Source: Butyrivibrio sp.
GTDB lineage: Bacteria > Bacillota > Clostridia > Lachnospirales > Lachnospiraceae
Assembly: GCA_017535785.1 (NCBI GenBank)
Contig: JAFXTN010000037.1
Location: forward strand, 1-64,000
Reading direction: 5' to 3'
Length of the DNA: 64,000 nucleotides
Made by a program: the position numbers and the translations under genes. The notes under the pieces were generated by a model, which was not told where the DNA came from, ran no database searches, and worked only from the letters and a program-made list of their open reading frames with translations. Shown one piece after another: positions 46,018 through 55,367 of the stretch; position 1 is the stretch's first letter, and each line of letters starts with the position of its first letter.

Positions 46018-46893
46018 ATGGAAAAAATTATCATTACAGGTTGTAACGGACAGCTCGGAAGAGCGATCAATATCGAACTTGGCAATAATGACAAGTATGA
46101 GCTTGTTAATACCGATGTCTTTGAAGGCAGTGGTATCACACCGCTTGATATTACAAACGTAGATGCTTGTCTTGAACTTGCAAGAAAGGTTAAGCCTGCA
46201 GCGATCATTAACTGTGCTGCTTATACAGCGGTTGATAAGCAGGAGAGCGACATCGATCTTTCCTATAAGATCAATGCGATCGGACCCAGAAATCTTTCTA
46301 TTGCGGCAACTGAAGTTGGAGCAAAGCTTGTTCATGTTTCCACAGATTATGTTTTTGCCGGAAACGGAGAAAAGCCATATATCGAATTTGATAAGACGGG
46401 CCCTGTAAGCGTATACGGTAAGACTAAGCTTGCCGGAGAAGAGTTCGTAAAAGAATTTGCCAAGAACCATTTCATTGTCAGAACAGCTTGGCTTTATGGC
46501 GATGGCAAGAACTTTGTAAAGACAATGCTTTCTCTTTCCGAGAAGTATGAAGAGGTAAGCGTTGTTAAGGATCAGCTTGGAACACCTACAAGTGCAACTG
46601 AGCTTGCCAAGGCTATCTGCTATCTTTTCCCTACAGATAACTACGGAATATTCCACGGAACATGTGAAGGCTCAACCAACTGGGCAGACTTTACCGAAGA
46701 GATATTCAGAATCGCAGGTAAAAAGACAAGAGTGAATCATGTTACAACAAAGGAATATCTTGAGAAAAATCCTCAGGCTGCTCCCAGACCTGCGTACAGC
46801 ATTCTTGAAAACTATATGCTCAAGCTTACATCAGACTATATGTTTGCCGATTGGCATGATGCGATCGAAGAATATTTAAAAGGAATCCTTTGA
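46018..46893 (+). CDS. rfbD: dTDP-4-dehydrorhamnose reductase
   Basis: Last step of dTDP-L-rhamnose synthesis, NAD(P)H-dependent. The 291-residue SDR-fold protein has the nucleotide motif ITGCNGQLGRA, VSTDYVFAG and the YxxxK pair in SVYGKTKLAGE, plus WLYGDGKNFV. The usual rfbA, rfbB and rfbC genes are not adjacent. The ATG at 46018 is preceded by AAAGGTG; an in-frame TTG at 45997 is inside the hairpin tail. Confidence 0.92.
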   Translation: MEKIIITGCNGQLGRAINIELGNNDKYELVNTDVFEGSGITPLDITNVDACLELARKVKPAAIINCAAYTAVDKQESDIDLSYKINAIGPRNLSIAATEVGAKLVHVSTDYVFAGNGEKPYIEFDKTGPVSVYGKTKLAGEEFVKEFAKNHFIVRTAWLYGDGKNFVKTMLSLSEKYEEVSVVKDQLGTPTSATELAKAICYLFPTDNYGIFHGTCEGSTNWADFTEEIFRIAGKKTRVNHVTTKEYLEKNPQAAPRPAYSILENYMLKLTSDYMFADWHDAIEEYLKGIL

Positions 46894-46913
46894 GTGAAGG
46901 AATAGAGGTTTAA

Positions 46914-47369
46914 ATGTCAGTTATCAATCAATTATTGGGTAATAAAATACTTGTGGCTGCCTTTTGCGGTTGGTTTGTTGCTCAGGTATTAAAGACAATA
47001 TTATATATCATAGTAAACAAGGAATTTAATCCCGAGAGACTAATGGGTGACGGCGGAATGCCGAGCTCGCATTCGGCAACTGTTATGGCGGTAGTTACTA
47101 CATCTTATGCACTCTATGGTCCGTCATCTTTTGAGTTTGCGATCGCGGGTGTGCTTGCACTTATAGTAATGCATGACGCTACGGGTGTCAGACGCGAAAC
47201 GGGAATTCAGGCTAAGGTCATCAATAACATGATGGATTGGTTCCTTCAGCTTGACAGTGATATACCGGTTGAAGAGAAATTGAAGGAATTTGTAGGACAT
47301 ACACCAATGCAGGTTCTATTTGGTGCGATTATCGGTATTATCGTCGGTACGGTAGTGTCTACAATGTAA
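46914..47369 (+). CDS. Divergent PAP2-family membrane protein (YuiD-like)
   Basis: A 151-residue membrane protein of the DUF212/YuiD family, related to PAP2 phosphatases. GDGGMPSSHSATVMA and HDATGVRRETG are the conserved sites; three to four hydrophobic segments are seen. Substrate is unknown, possibly a lipid phosphate. It lies 20 bp after rfbD and 16 bp before the LIC_10190-type membrane protein, in the same direction, so all may be one transcript. Confidence 0.88.
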   Translation: MSVINQLLGNKILVAAFCGWFVAQVLKTILYIIVNKEFNPERLMGDGGMPSSHSATVMAVVTTSYALYGPSSFEFAIAGVLALIVMHDATGVRRETGIQAKVINNMMDWFLQLDSDIPVEEKLKEFVGHTPMQVLFGAIIGIIVGTVVSTM

Positions 47370-47385
47370 GAGGGGCGTTTTTACT

Positions 47386-49191
47386 ATGTTGTTGGTCGTA
47401 TTGTTGTGGATATATGTGACGATAACTACATATTTATTGGGATATTGCTTCATCCATGCGCTTCTTTCTCGTGAAGAAAAAAAGCTTTCAGCGGTTCAAA
47501 AAGGTAAAAGCAAAAAGGAGCAGCATTACAGGATCAAATCCCACAAAAACTACATAATCACAGGTGTTGTCCTTACAACTGTCTACGCGCAGATTTTTAG
47601 TCTGTTCTCCGGAATAGATCTTGCGGAGAATATTCTTCTTGTTGCTATATGCGTTGTCATTGCAACTTATTACAGAGAGGAACTGCGTGAAGATCTTGCT
47701 GATCTTATAAGACGCTTAAGAAGTGAGGGCAATATTTTTTTATATGCCGCGGTTTTTCTTATCATGGCGTATGCAACTTCACACGGTATTATGCATTACG
47801 ATACCGACTTGTATCATGCTCAGTCGATCAGGTGGATCGAAGAATACGGCATTATAAAAGGACTTGGCAATCTTCATGTAAGGCTGGCTTATAACAGCTC
47901 GGCTTTTGCGTTGTCTGCGCTGTACAGTATGGCTTTTCTCGGAGGGCAATCATATCATGTGATGGCCGGCTTTTTTGCACTGATGCTCGGCTGGCAGTGC
48001 CTGGATATAAAGCACATTATAGTAAGAAAACATTTTGTGCTGTCTGATTTCGCGAGAATGGCGGCAATATACTACCTCTTTACCGTGATCGATGAAATAG
48101 TATCGCCCGCATCCGATTATTTTCTTGCTTCGCTTGTTTTTTACATAATAATAAGTTGGCTTGATCTAAATGTAGTACATGAGAAATCATATATTCCGTA
48201 TATACATCTATCACTTCTCGGAGTCTATGCGATCACGATCAAGCTTGCGGCTGCACCGCTACTTCTTTTGTCCTGTGTTCCGATCTACAAACTGCTGCGT
48301 AACAGAGACAGACATAAGATGAAAGTTCTGGGCGTATCTGTGCTGCTTGCGCTTATTGTAACAGTGCCATTCCTTATAAGGAATGTATTGATATCCGGAT
48401 GGCTTGTGTATCCGGCCACATTTATCGACTTGTTTAATGTGAGTTGGAAAATCCCTAAGGGAATCGCGCAATATGACGCACTTGAGATAAAGACATTCGG
48501 ACGAGGCTTTACTGATGTTGCGGCTTATGGAAATGCACCTCTTTCCGTTTGGTTCCCGACTTGGTTTAGTAAACTTCAGGCGTTTGATAAGGGAATAATA
48601 CTTCTCGATATTGTTTCGATCGTGATCTACCTTATGATGGCAGGTCTTTTCCTTGCGACGCAGTTTGAGAAGAAAACAACTAAACAGAACAAGATCTTTT
48701 CGATCAGCCATAGGACCATGATCAATCAGATTGATTTCATGGCGATCGGTGGAACGATGATATTAAGTCTTTTGTTCTGGATGAGCAGCGCACCTCTTAT
48801 CAGGTACGGAATTGTTTATGCCCTTCTTACCGCTTCGATCATATGCGGAAGAGTGGTCATTATCATATATAACAGGATCGATCGTGGAGTGGCGCTTACA
48901 TTTTTTAAATGCGTTATTGCAATGTTTGCGCTGTGGCTGATATACAAGGCTTCATTTCTTGTTATGGATGAGGAGAAGAGATATAGCTCAAAATGGCTTG
49001 TTGCTCAGCAGGATTACGGGGTATATGACGTTGATCAATATGAGATTGAGGGAACGACATTTTATTATCCTGTATCGGGAGACAGAGTAGGTTATGACCC
49101 TTTTCCTTCGTCGGCAAAAGATATGACGGGGCAGATAAAGTTTATTGACGGAACTTTAGAGAGTGGATTCAAAAGTATAGTAAATGAGTAG
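47386..49191 (+). CDS. Large membrane protein, LIC_10190 family (GT-C-like)
   Basis: A 601-residue polytopic membrane protein with about 12 hydrophobic segments and a loop reading HYDTDLYHAQSIRWIEEYG then GLGNLHVRLAYNSSAF between early segments, typical of the LIC_10190 family, which resembles membrane GT-C glycosyltransferases. The C-terminal ~80 residues are outside or soluble (TTFYYPVSGDRVGYDPFPS). Function is not established; a role in surface polysaccharide or lipid glycosylation would fit rfbD nearby. AGGGG serves as ribosome-binding site. Confidence 0.75.
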   Translation: MLLVVLLWIYVTITTYLLGYCFIHALLSREEKKLSAVQKGKSKKEQHYRIKSHKNYIITGVVLTTVYAQIFSLFSGIDLAENILLVAICVVIATYYREELREDLADLIRRLRSEGNIFLYAAVFLIMAYATSHGIMHYDTDLYHAQSIRWIEEYGIIKGLGNLHVRLAYNSSAFALSALYSMAFLGGQSYHVMAGFFALMLGWQCLDIKHIIVRKHFVLSDFARMAAIYYLFTVIDEIVSPASDYFLASLVFYIIISWLDLNVVHEKSYIPYIHLSLLGVYAITIKLAAAPLLLLSCVPIYKLLRNRDRHKMKVLGVSVLLALIVTVPFLIRNVLISGWLVYPATFIDLFNVSWKIPKGIAQYDALEIKTFGRGFTDVAAYGNAPLSVWFPTWFSKLQAFDKGIILLDIVSIVIYLMMAGLFLATQFEKKTTKQNKIFSISHRTMINQIDFMAIGGTMILSLLFWMSSAPLIRYGIVYALLTASIICGRVVIIIYNRIDRGVALTFFKCVIAMFALWLIYKASFLVMDEEKRYSSKWLVAQQDYGVYDVDQYEIEGTTFYYPVSGDRVGYDPFPSSAKDMTGQIKFIDGTLESGFKSIVNE

Positions 49192-49199
49192 GAGAAAAT

Positions 49200-49865
49200 A
49201 TGACAGCCAGGGATTTTGACGCAGTGGTTTTTGATATGGACGGAGTGATCTTTGATTCAGAGAGAGCTATATTGGAGTGCTGGACCGAATTGGGTGAGAA
49301 GTACAATATCTCCAATGTAAATGAGAACTTCTATAAATGCATAGGAGTAACGGTAGCCAGGACAAAAGAGATAATGCTTGAAGCGTACGGAGAAGATTTT
49401 CCTTACGATGAATACGATAAAGAGGCGAATGAGATATTTCATGACAAGTATTCAGGCGGTCGTCTTCCGATGAAGGAAGGTATAAAAGAGATCCTTTCTT
49501 TTCTTAAGGACAGTGGCAAAAAGATAGCGCTTGCTTCTTCGACAAGAAAAGCTAAAGTTGAAGAACAGCTGCGTGATGCAAACATATTGGAATACTTTGA
49601 CGTGCTTATCTGCGGAGATATGGTAAAAAGAAGTAAACCCGATCCGGACATTTATTTAAAAGCTTGTGAGGAACTTGGAGTTGAGCCTGAGAGAGCATAT
49701 GCTATCGAAGACTCTTTTAACGGAATAAGATCTGCAAACGCAGGAAAGCTCCGCCCGATCATGGTTCCGGATATTGTTCCGGCAGATGATGAGATGGAAG
49801 AGAAGGCAGAGAAAATTCTTGATAGTCTGATCGATGTTAAAGATTATCTTGCTACTGCAATGTAA
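49200..49865 (+). CDS. HAD-family phosphatase (beta-phosphoglucomutase-like)
   Basis: A 221-residue HAD hydrolase with the nucleophile motif VVFDMDGVIFDSE, a helical cap, motif II ALASSTRK, and motif III/IV RSKPDPDIY and AIEDSFNGIRSA. The sequence pattern fits the subgroup containing beta-phosphoglucomutase and sugar phosphatases; the exact substrate cannot be read. It lies 8 bp after the LIC_10190-type gene. Confidence 0.88.
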   Translation: MTARDFDAVVFDMDGVIFDSERAILECWTELGEKYNISNVNENFYKCIGVTVARTKEIMLEAYGEDFPYDEYDKEANEIFHDKYSGGRLPMKEGIKEILSFLKDSGKKIALASSTRKAKVEEQLRDANILEYFDVLICGDMVKRSKPDPDIYLKACEELGVEPERAYAIEDSFNGIRSANAGKLRPIMVPDIVPADDEMEEKAEKILDSLIDVKDYLATAM

Positions 49866-49942
49866 TTTGTAATTAAAAACATAATATTGATAGGCATCGG
49901 AACATTAGTAATGGTTGTTTGATCAGTAAAAAGGGAGAAGTT

Positions 49943-50602
49943 TTGAGTAAATACAAAAATATATTATTTGACCTGGACGGAACACTTACAGACTCATCGG
50001 AAGGAATAATCAAATGTGTTCTACATACTTATGAAAAGATGGGAGCAACACCTCCTGCTGCAGAACTTCTTCCGACATTTATCGGACCACCGCTCAGCGA
50101 CAGCTTTGTAAGATGCGGGATAAAAGAAGAGGATGTAAGAGACGCTATAGATATATACAGACAGCGTTACAATACTGTCGGAAAGTATGAAAATAAGCCA
50201 TATCCCGGGATCCCGGAGCTTTTACAAAAGCTCAATGACGAAGGCTATAACCTCTATGTAGCTACTTCCAAGCCCGAGAAGACTTCGCTTGATATATTGG
50301 AACATTATGATCTGGCAAAGTATTTCAAAGAGATCGCCGGAGCAACTTATGATTCAAAGCGTGAGAAAAAAGAAGACGTTATCAGATATCTTCTTGATAA
50401 GATCGCTGTAGGCGATAAAGATGAACTATCCGATACCGTTATGATAGGTGATACGACTTACGACGTTACCGGTGCAGCTGAATTCAACATCCCCTGTATC
50501 GCAGTTACATGGGGATTCGGGGATCTTGAAGACATGAAAGCAAAGGGAGCCATCGCAGTCGTAAATACCATGGATGAATTGTATAAATCAATTTGTGGAT
50601 GA
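49943..50602 (+). CDS. HAD-family hydrolase (phosphoglycolate phosphatase-like)
   Basis: A second HAD phosphatase, 219 residues: nucleophile LFDLDGTLTDSSEG, motif II YVATSKPEKTSL, motif IV MIGDTTYDVTGA. The substrate is unknown; relatives hydrolyse phosphoglycolate, pyrophosphate or nucleotides. The TTG at 49943 follows AGGGAGAAG at suitable distance and matches the family N-terminus; an in-frame upstream TTG at 49919 overlaps the ribosome-binding site. Its end overlaps the convergent lacI-type gene by 15 bp, with no terminator seen between them. Confidence 0.88.
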   Translation: MSKYKNILFDLDGTLTDSSEGIIKCVLHTYEKMGATPPAAELLPTFIGPPLSDSFVRCGIKEEDVRDAIDIYRQRYNTVGKYENKPYPGIPELLQKLNDEGYNLYVATSKPEKTSLDILEHYDLAKYFKEIAGATYDSKREKKEDVIRYLLDKIAVGDKDELSDTVMIGDTTYDVTGAAEFNIPCIAVTWGFGDLEDMKAKGAIAVVNTMDELYKSICG

Positions 50603-51613
50603 TCTGAGTACGATCTCCAGCGGAAGCGCGATCGTGCGTGGAAGCATTTCGTAGCCTTCCATGCGCTGCTTTAATGTATCAAAAGCAAGAGTTCCCATCT
50701 GTGCAGTCTGAATGCCAATTGTTGAAAGCGGCGGATTTGAAAAACGAGACATCTCAATATTTGAGATGCCCATAACTGCCACTTTGTCGGGAACCTTTAT
50801 TCCGAGATCGTATAATGCGCGGAGTACCGCCATTGCCATAAGATCACTTGCAACAACAAATGCATCGGGGAGATATCCTCCCTTGTGCATTTTTTTAATT
50901 GCCTTAAAACAAGCATCCTCCTGCCATTTACAGTCAATCGTCGTGCGAGGATCGATAGGAAGCTTGTGTGCATACATAGAACTTAAATATCCTCTGAAAC
51001 GCTTACTGTCCTCAAACTGAAGGCCTGAAGGAGAAGCTCCGAGGAATCCTATCTTCTTATAGCCTTTTTTGTAAAGCGTATCTACAGCAAGAGAAGCGGC
51101 AGCATAGTGGTCGTAAATGATGTTGTCTATGTCTGTGTGCGCTGTATCTATACCGACAATCGCCGGAACCTTTTTCTTTATTGAAGAATATATATCGTTG
51201 CTCAAGGTGTTCATGAGAATGATACCGTCGAGTTTACCTGAAAAGAAAGTATCAACGATTGGTGTATCCTCGATTTCTTTGGAAGTAACGACGAAAGGAA
51301 CGCTGCATCCGTTGCGTCTTGCCTGTTCCTCTATGGCAGATAATATGCTGAGGAAATACGGATCGCTGTACTTATCTTTATCCGTGCTGATAACGCAGCC
51401 GATCTGCTGCGGAGAATCATCGGATATGGTGTTTCCCTGAGTTTTCTTTTTGACACTTCCGGCAGGAGCTTTATATCCAAGCTTGGCAATTGCAGCCCAG
51501 ACTCTTTCTTTGGTCTCCTCGGTCATGCGACCCATTGTGTCGTGATTTATAACGCGAGATACAGTTGCGGTAGACACTCCCGCCTCTTTGGCAACATCTC
51601 GAATATTGCTCAT
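50588..51613 (-). CDS. LacI-family transcriptional regulator
   Basis: A 341-residue repressor: N-terminal helix-turn-helix with hinge (NIRDVAKEAGVSTATVSRVI, about 2-60) and a periplasmic-binding-like sugar domain (VIMNTL.., DGIILMNTLSND, SNIEMSRFSNPPLSTIG). Its linker contains an unusual ~20-residue insert with Gln/Lys (residues ~53-75) before QIGCVISTD. It is divergent from the transport locus and presumably controls it. AAGAGGTGA precedes the ATG. A perfect palindrome lies directly upstream. Confidence 0.92.
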   Translation of the reverse strand: MSNIRDVAKEAGVSTATVSRVINHDTMGRMTEETKERVWAAIAKLGYKAPAGSVKKKTQGNTISDDSPQQIGCVISTDKDKYSDPYFLSILSAIEEQARRNGCSVPFVVTSKEIEDTPIVDTFFSGKLDGIILMNTLSNDIYSSIKKKVPAIVGIDTAHTDIDNIIYDHYAAASLAVDTLYKKGYKKIGFLGASPSGLQFEDSKRFRGYLSSMYAHKLPIDPRTTIDCKWQEDACFKAIKKMHKGGYLPDAFVVASDLMAMAVLRALYDLGIKVPDKVAVMGISNIEMSRFSNPPLSTIGIQTAQMGTLAFDTLKQRMEGYEMLPRTIALPLEIVLRSSTN

Positions 51614-51626
51614 AAACAGTCACCTC

Positions 51627-51641
51627 TTGTTTAGTAAACAA
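51627..51641. promoter_or_regulatory. Candidate LacI-family operator
   Basis: TTGTTTA-G-TAAACAA, a perfect palindrome of 7-bp arms with a central base, 14 bp upstream of the repressor start codon. LacI-type operators are often of this size. The best guess is autoregulation. Confidence 0.55.
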
Positions 51642-51769
51642 AGTCTAACTACTTTGAATTATAGGAGAGTTTTATCATAGTGTCAATTGAATGACAAGTT
51701 GTTATTGTGTACAAAAATGTCCATCAAAAAGTGTACATTTCTCACATTTATCAATTTTAGCCTCGATGA

Positions 51770-51817
51770 TATAATCTAGGTAACAAGTTGGGAAACACAA
51801 GGTAACAAAAGGTAAAC
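51770..51817 (+). promoter_or_regulatory. Promoter and repeats for the transport locus
   Basis: TATAAT at 51770-51775 with a weak -35 (TTTATC at 51747-51752). Downstream, GGTAACA occurs at 51779-51785 and 51801-51807, and GGTAAAC at 51811-51817, the last one a half-site of the palindrome at 51627 (reverse complement GTTTACC). They may bind the LacI-type repressor. Confidence 0.4.
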
Positions 51818-51820
51818 GGT

Positions 51821-53077
51821 ATGGGGATTTCAAAGAAGAAATTGGAGCTTGCACTTATAGGTGCAGGACAAAGGGGCAGAATTTACGGCGATTATGCGTG
51901 CGATCATAAGCGCGCCATGATAACTTACCTGGTTGAACCGGATGAGGCTCGCAGAAGAGAAGCTCAGGAAAAATACGGACTGGACGATGCGCATGTATTT
52001 ACCGACCCGGCACAGTTTTATAAGCTGGGAAAGGTATGTGATGCGCTTATTATCGCGACCATGGATAGGCAGCATTATGAGCATACGATGGGTGCACTGG
52101 AGCTTGGATATGACATACTGCTTGAAAAGCCGATATCCCCCGATCTTGATCAGTGTCTTGGAATAAGAGATCTTGCTCTTAAGAACAAGTGTCGTATAAT
52201 GGTCTGTCATGTTCTCAGATATACAGGCTTCTGGGCAACGCTCAAGAAGATCATCGATTCCGGAGAACTCGGAAAAATCATTAACATACAACATAACGAG
52301 AATATAGGTAATTTCCATATAGCACATTCTTTTGTAAGAGGAAACTGGAGAAACAGCGATATCACAAGTTCACTGATAATGCAAAAGTCCTGCCATGATA
52401 TGGATCTTTTGACATGGCTTTGTAACAGCAGAGCCAAGAGCGTTTCTTCGTTCGGAGAGCTTACTTATTTCAATAAAGAGCATGCTCCCGAAGGCAGTGC
52501 TTCCAGATGTTCAAAGTGTGGGATCATGGATTGCAGATTTGATGCGAGAAAAGTTTATCTTCCTATCGCAGGAAACTGGCCGGCTACAGTTCTTTCGGTT
52601 GACCAGAGCGAGGAAAGCCTTCTCAAGGAAATAGAAGAGGGACCTTACGGAAGATGTGTGTATAAATGCGATAACAATGTGTGCGACCATCAGGTTGCCA
52701 TATTTGAATTTGAAAACGGAATACATGCTTCGTTTAATCTGAGCGGTTTCACCAATCGCATGTGCAGAACGATCAAAGTCATGTGTGAGAATGGCGAGAT
52801 ACGAGGTGATGATGAAAAGAATGAACTCGAGATAATACGCTTTACATCAAACTGGTGTCAGGAGCCGGAAGTAAAGACTATAAATCCCGATGTGAGAGAG
52901 GGCTTCCATGGCGGTGGGGACGCAGGTCTTATGGAACAGTTCCTTGACATGATGGAGGGACGGGACGCGGAGAATCTTTCAGCTATAGAGAGATCGATCG
53001 AAAGCCATGTGATGGCGATCGCTGCAGAAAAGGCAAGGGTCGAACACAGAGTAGTTGAGATGGAAGAACTGCGATAA
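51821..53077 (+). CDS. Gfo/Idh/MocA family oxidoreductase
   Basis: NAD(P)-dependent sugar oxidoreductase or glycosidase-type protein of 418 residues. The Rossmann motif is LALIGAGQRGRIYGDYA and the second signature is LEKPISPDLDQCL. A cysteine-rich insert (SRCSKCGIMDCRFDA and GRCVYKCDNNVCDHQ, about 220-290) could bind a metal, as often seen in Firmicutes members of this family. Relatives dehydrogenate inositols or sugars, or cleave GalNAc (GH109). Substrate is unknown; the neighbouring NahK-like kinase suggests an amino-sugar or derivative. AAAGGT precedes the ATG. Confidence 0.87.
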   Translation: MGISKKKLELALIGAGQRGRIYGDYACDHKRAMITYLVEPDEARRREAQEKYGLDDAHVFTDPAQFYKLGKVCDALIIATMDRQHYEHTMGALELGYDILLEKPISPDLDQCLGIRDLALKNKCRIMVCHVLRYTGFWATLKKIIDSGELGKIINIQHNENIGNFHIAHSFVRGNWRNSDITSSLIMQKSCHDMDLLTWLCNSRAKSVSSFGELTYFNKEHAPEGSASRCSKCGIMDCRFDARKVYLPIAGNWPATVLSVDQSEESLLKEIEEGPYGRCVYKCDNNVCDHQVAIFEFENGIHASFNLSGFTNRMCRTIKVMCENGEIRGDDEKNELEIIRFTSNWCQEPEVKTINPDVREGFHGGGDAGLMEQFLDMMEGRDAENLSAIERSIESHVMAIAAEKARVEHRVVEMEELR

Positions 53078-53118
53078 TGATAGGATCAAAAGAAAAAAGT
53101 TTTGGAGTATGAAATAAA

Positions 53119-54462
53119 ATGAGTAAGTTTTCTTTTAAAGATATTTGTGAATATATAAAGCCGGTAAACATGCCGGATAAATTCAAGGCAGCCTATGACA
53201 AGTGGAACGGGGAAGGACATGTTGTAGGAGAAAAAGAGATGGATGATATCCTTGTCCGCTATGCTATTACAGGCGAGCAAAGTGATAAGCTTCACGGATA
53301 TCTTCAAAGGATACAGGCAGATGAAAAGATCTGTGATTATATAAAGTTCCTTACATGGACACAGTGTGATATAAGACGTTACGATTATTTCCTTGATTGC
53401 GATCACAATTTAAACGGCGGTGCACTCGGAGACCTTGGAGAAACACTGGAATTCTTTATGCTTCTGTCATGCATTGCATTTGCAAGAACAGACCTTGAAA
53501 GCAGAATGATCCCAAAAGAATTATATGAGCAGATCCCTTACAGGATGCTCGATGAGATCATGGAAAGATATAAAGAACTGGGAACGCTCAGGATTCTTGA
53601 TATTCCATGGAAGCTCAATTTCTTTTCTCTTTCGATATATCTTTTTGACAGATTCTTATTTGTACCTTGTAAGTTTGACGATCCGTATTACTTCTACAGA
53701 GGTGAAGACGGAGATGTCATCGGAGTTGCGATGGGAGGTCTCAATATAGATGACATGGGACAGCTTATTCCCGATGACGAGGAATTGTCAGATCCAAACG
53801 GTGTTAAGAACGGTCATTACTACGGAAGATTTTCGGAAAAAAGAAAGACCGCATTTACAACGACGTTTAGGGAAACTGATACAGAGATACTCGGAAGCCG
53901 CATATCTCCTTGCGGAACAGTCACAACAAAGACTGTGATCTTAAGTAAGGGAAAGTATAAAAAGATACTTGAAAGAGACGATTGGATGATCGGCTTCCAT
54001 ATTCCTTCGGGAGAAGGATATACACCGCAGAGAGTAAGAAATTCGATGACTCTGGCGTGGAAGTTTTTTGAAAGGTATTATCCCGAGATCCCGTTTAAGG
54101 GCTTCTGGTCATCGAGCTGGTTATACGACGGAAGATTATCGACACTTCTTCCGGAAGACAGTCGTATCGTAAGAGTGCAGAGACAGTTCTTTAATTACAC
54201 CGGAGGTTGGAACGGTGAATCAACATACCTTGAGCTTTTCGGTGATGTTGAGCAGCCGCTTTCGGAAGTACCTCAGGAGAGTTCGCTTCAAAGAAATCTT
54301 GCGAAATGTCTTTTGGACGGAAAGAAATTCATAGACACGGGAATGGTCTACTTCCCGGAGGAGCTGAAAAAAGATTACAACAAGCCAATCTATATAACAG
54401 ACGAAGACCTGCGTGAGCAGGATGAACTTTATACAAGAACGGGATGGAAAGGAGGAACGTAA
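53119..54462 (+). CDS. Probable GNAT-like acyltransferase (NAT_N/GNAT_C type)
   Basis: A 447-residue cytoplasmic protein. It resembles two-domain acyltransferases with an N-terminal NAT_N-like domain and a GNAT-like C-terminal domain: HIPSGEGYTPQRVRNSMTLA, FKGFWSSSWLYDGRLSTLLP and NAT-like strands. This assignment rests on pattern resemblance only. The family's substrates are not known. It is encoded between the oxidoreductase and the permease; the stop overlaps the next ATG by one base (TAATG), so the operon is tightly coupled. Confidence 0.6.
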   Translation: MSKFSFKDICEYIKPVNMPDKFKAAYDKWNGEGHVVGEKEMDDILVRYAITGEQSDKLHGYLQRIQADEKICDYIKFLTWTQCDIRRYDYFLDCDHNLNGGALGDLGETLEFFMLLSCIAFARTDLESRMIPKELYEQIPYRMLDEIMERYKELGTLRILDIPWKLNFFSLSIYLFDRFLFVPCKFDDPYYFYRGEDGDVIGVAMGGLNIDDMGQLIPDDEELSDPNGVKNGHYYGRFSEKRKTAFTTTFRETDTEILGSRISPCGTVTTKTVILSKGKYKKILERDDWMIGFHIPSGEGYTPQRVRNSMTLAWKFFERYYPEIPFKGFWSSSWLYDGRLSTLLPEDSRIVRVQRQFFNYTGGWNGESTYLELFGDVEQPLSEVPQESSLQRNLAKCLLDGKKFIDTGMVYFPEELKKDYNKPIYITDEDLREQDELYTRTGWKGGT

Positions 54463-55367
54463 TGAAAGCAGAATTAAAAAGACACTGGCAGCTATATCTC
54501 ATGTGCGTTCCTGCGATAATCTATCTCATAATGTTTTGCTACATTCCGTACGGCGGACTGTGGATGGCATTTACGGATTACAACATTCTTGACGGAATAT
54601 TCGGAAGCCGCTTTGTCGGACTTACCAATTTCAAATATTTCTTTACGGGAACAGGAATGGGTCCCAAGGTAATAGCCAACACGCTTATCATCAACGCGTG
54701 GGGACTTGTTCTCGGAACGATCATTCCTATCACGATCGCCATCTGTTTTAACGACGTACAGAACAAGTTTTATAAAAAGATATCTCAGAGCATCATGTTT
54801 TTTCCGTATTTCCTGTCATGGGTTGTTGTAGGTGCGATAATCTACGCATTCTTTTCAACAAGTACGGGAATAATCAACCAGTGGATCGCAGCAAGAGGCG
54901 ATGAGATCATAAGATGGTACGCTGAGCCTAAGTACTGGAAACCGATCATCATCATCGCCGATGTGTGGAAATGGTGCGGATATAATTCGATCATTTACAT
55001 GGCGGCAATGACTAACTTTGATAAGACACTTTATGAGGCAGCGCAGGTTGACGGAGCCAATAAGTTTAAGCAGATCCTTTACATCACACTTCCGCTCCTT
55101 AAGCCAACGGTTGTGGTACTCATGCTTATGTCGATAGGTAGGATCTTCTTCGGAGATTTCGGAATGATCTACGGTATAGTCGGAAACAATTCACTTCTCT
55201 ATGATGAGGTTGCTGTCATTGATACTTACGTTTATTCATCGATGAGAACGCTTGGTTTTTCTTATACCACGGCGATAGGTCTTTTCCAATCCGTTATGGG
55301 ACTGATACTTATTACGATATCCAACCATTTCGCCAAAAAAATAAATGAGGGGGAGGGACTGTTTTGA
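54462..55367 (+). CDS. Sugar ABC transporter permease (LplB-type)
   Basis: Membrane subunit of 301 residues with six hydrophobic segments and the ABC-permease EAA loop YEAAQVDGANKFKQILYITLP. The LplB subgroup imports polysaccharide fragments in Firmicutes. ATG 54462 with AGGAGG upstream is preferred over an in-frame ATG at 54444 that overlaps the ribosome-binding site. The second permease begins 4 bp before its stop. No ATPase gene is in the locus. Confidence 0.93.
   Translation: MKAELKRHWQLYLMCVPAIIYLIMFCYIPYGGLWMAFTDYNILDGIFGSRFVGLTNFKYFFTGTGMGPKVIANTLIINAWGLVLGTIIPITIAICFNDVQNKFYKKISQSIMFFPYFLSWVVVGAIIYAFFSTSTGIINQWIAARGDEIIRWYAEPKYWKPIIIIADVWKWCGYNSIIYMAAMTNFDKTLYEAAQVDGANKFKQILYITLPLLKPTVVVLMLMSIGRIFFGDFGMIYGIVGNNSLLYDEVAVIDTYVYSSMRTLGFSYTTAIGLFQSVMGLILITISNHFAKKINEGEGLF

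Noticed and set aside
45915..46656. Minus-strand frames over rfbD
   Set aside because: Antisense to the conserved rfbD frame; no promoter, ribosome-binding site or motif.
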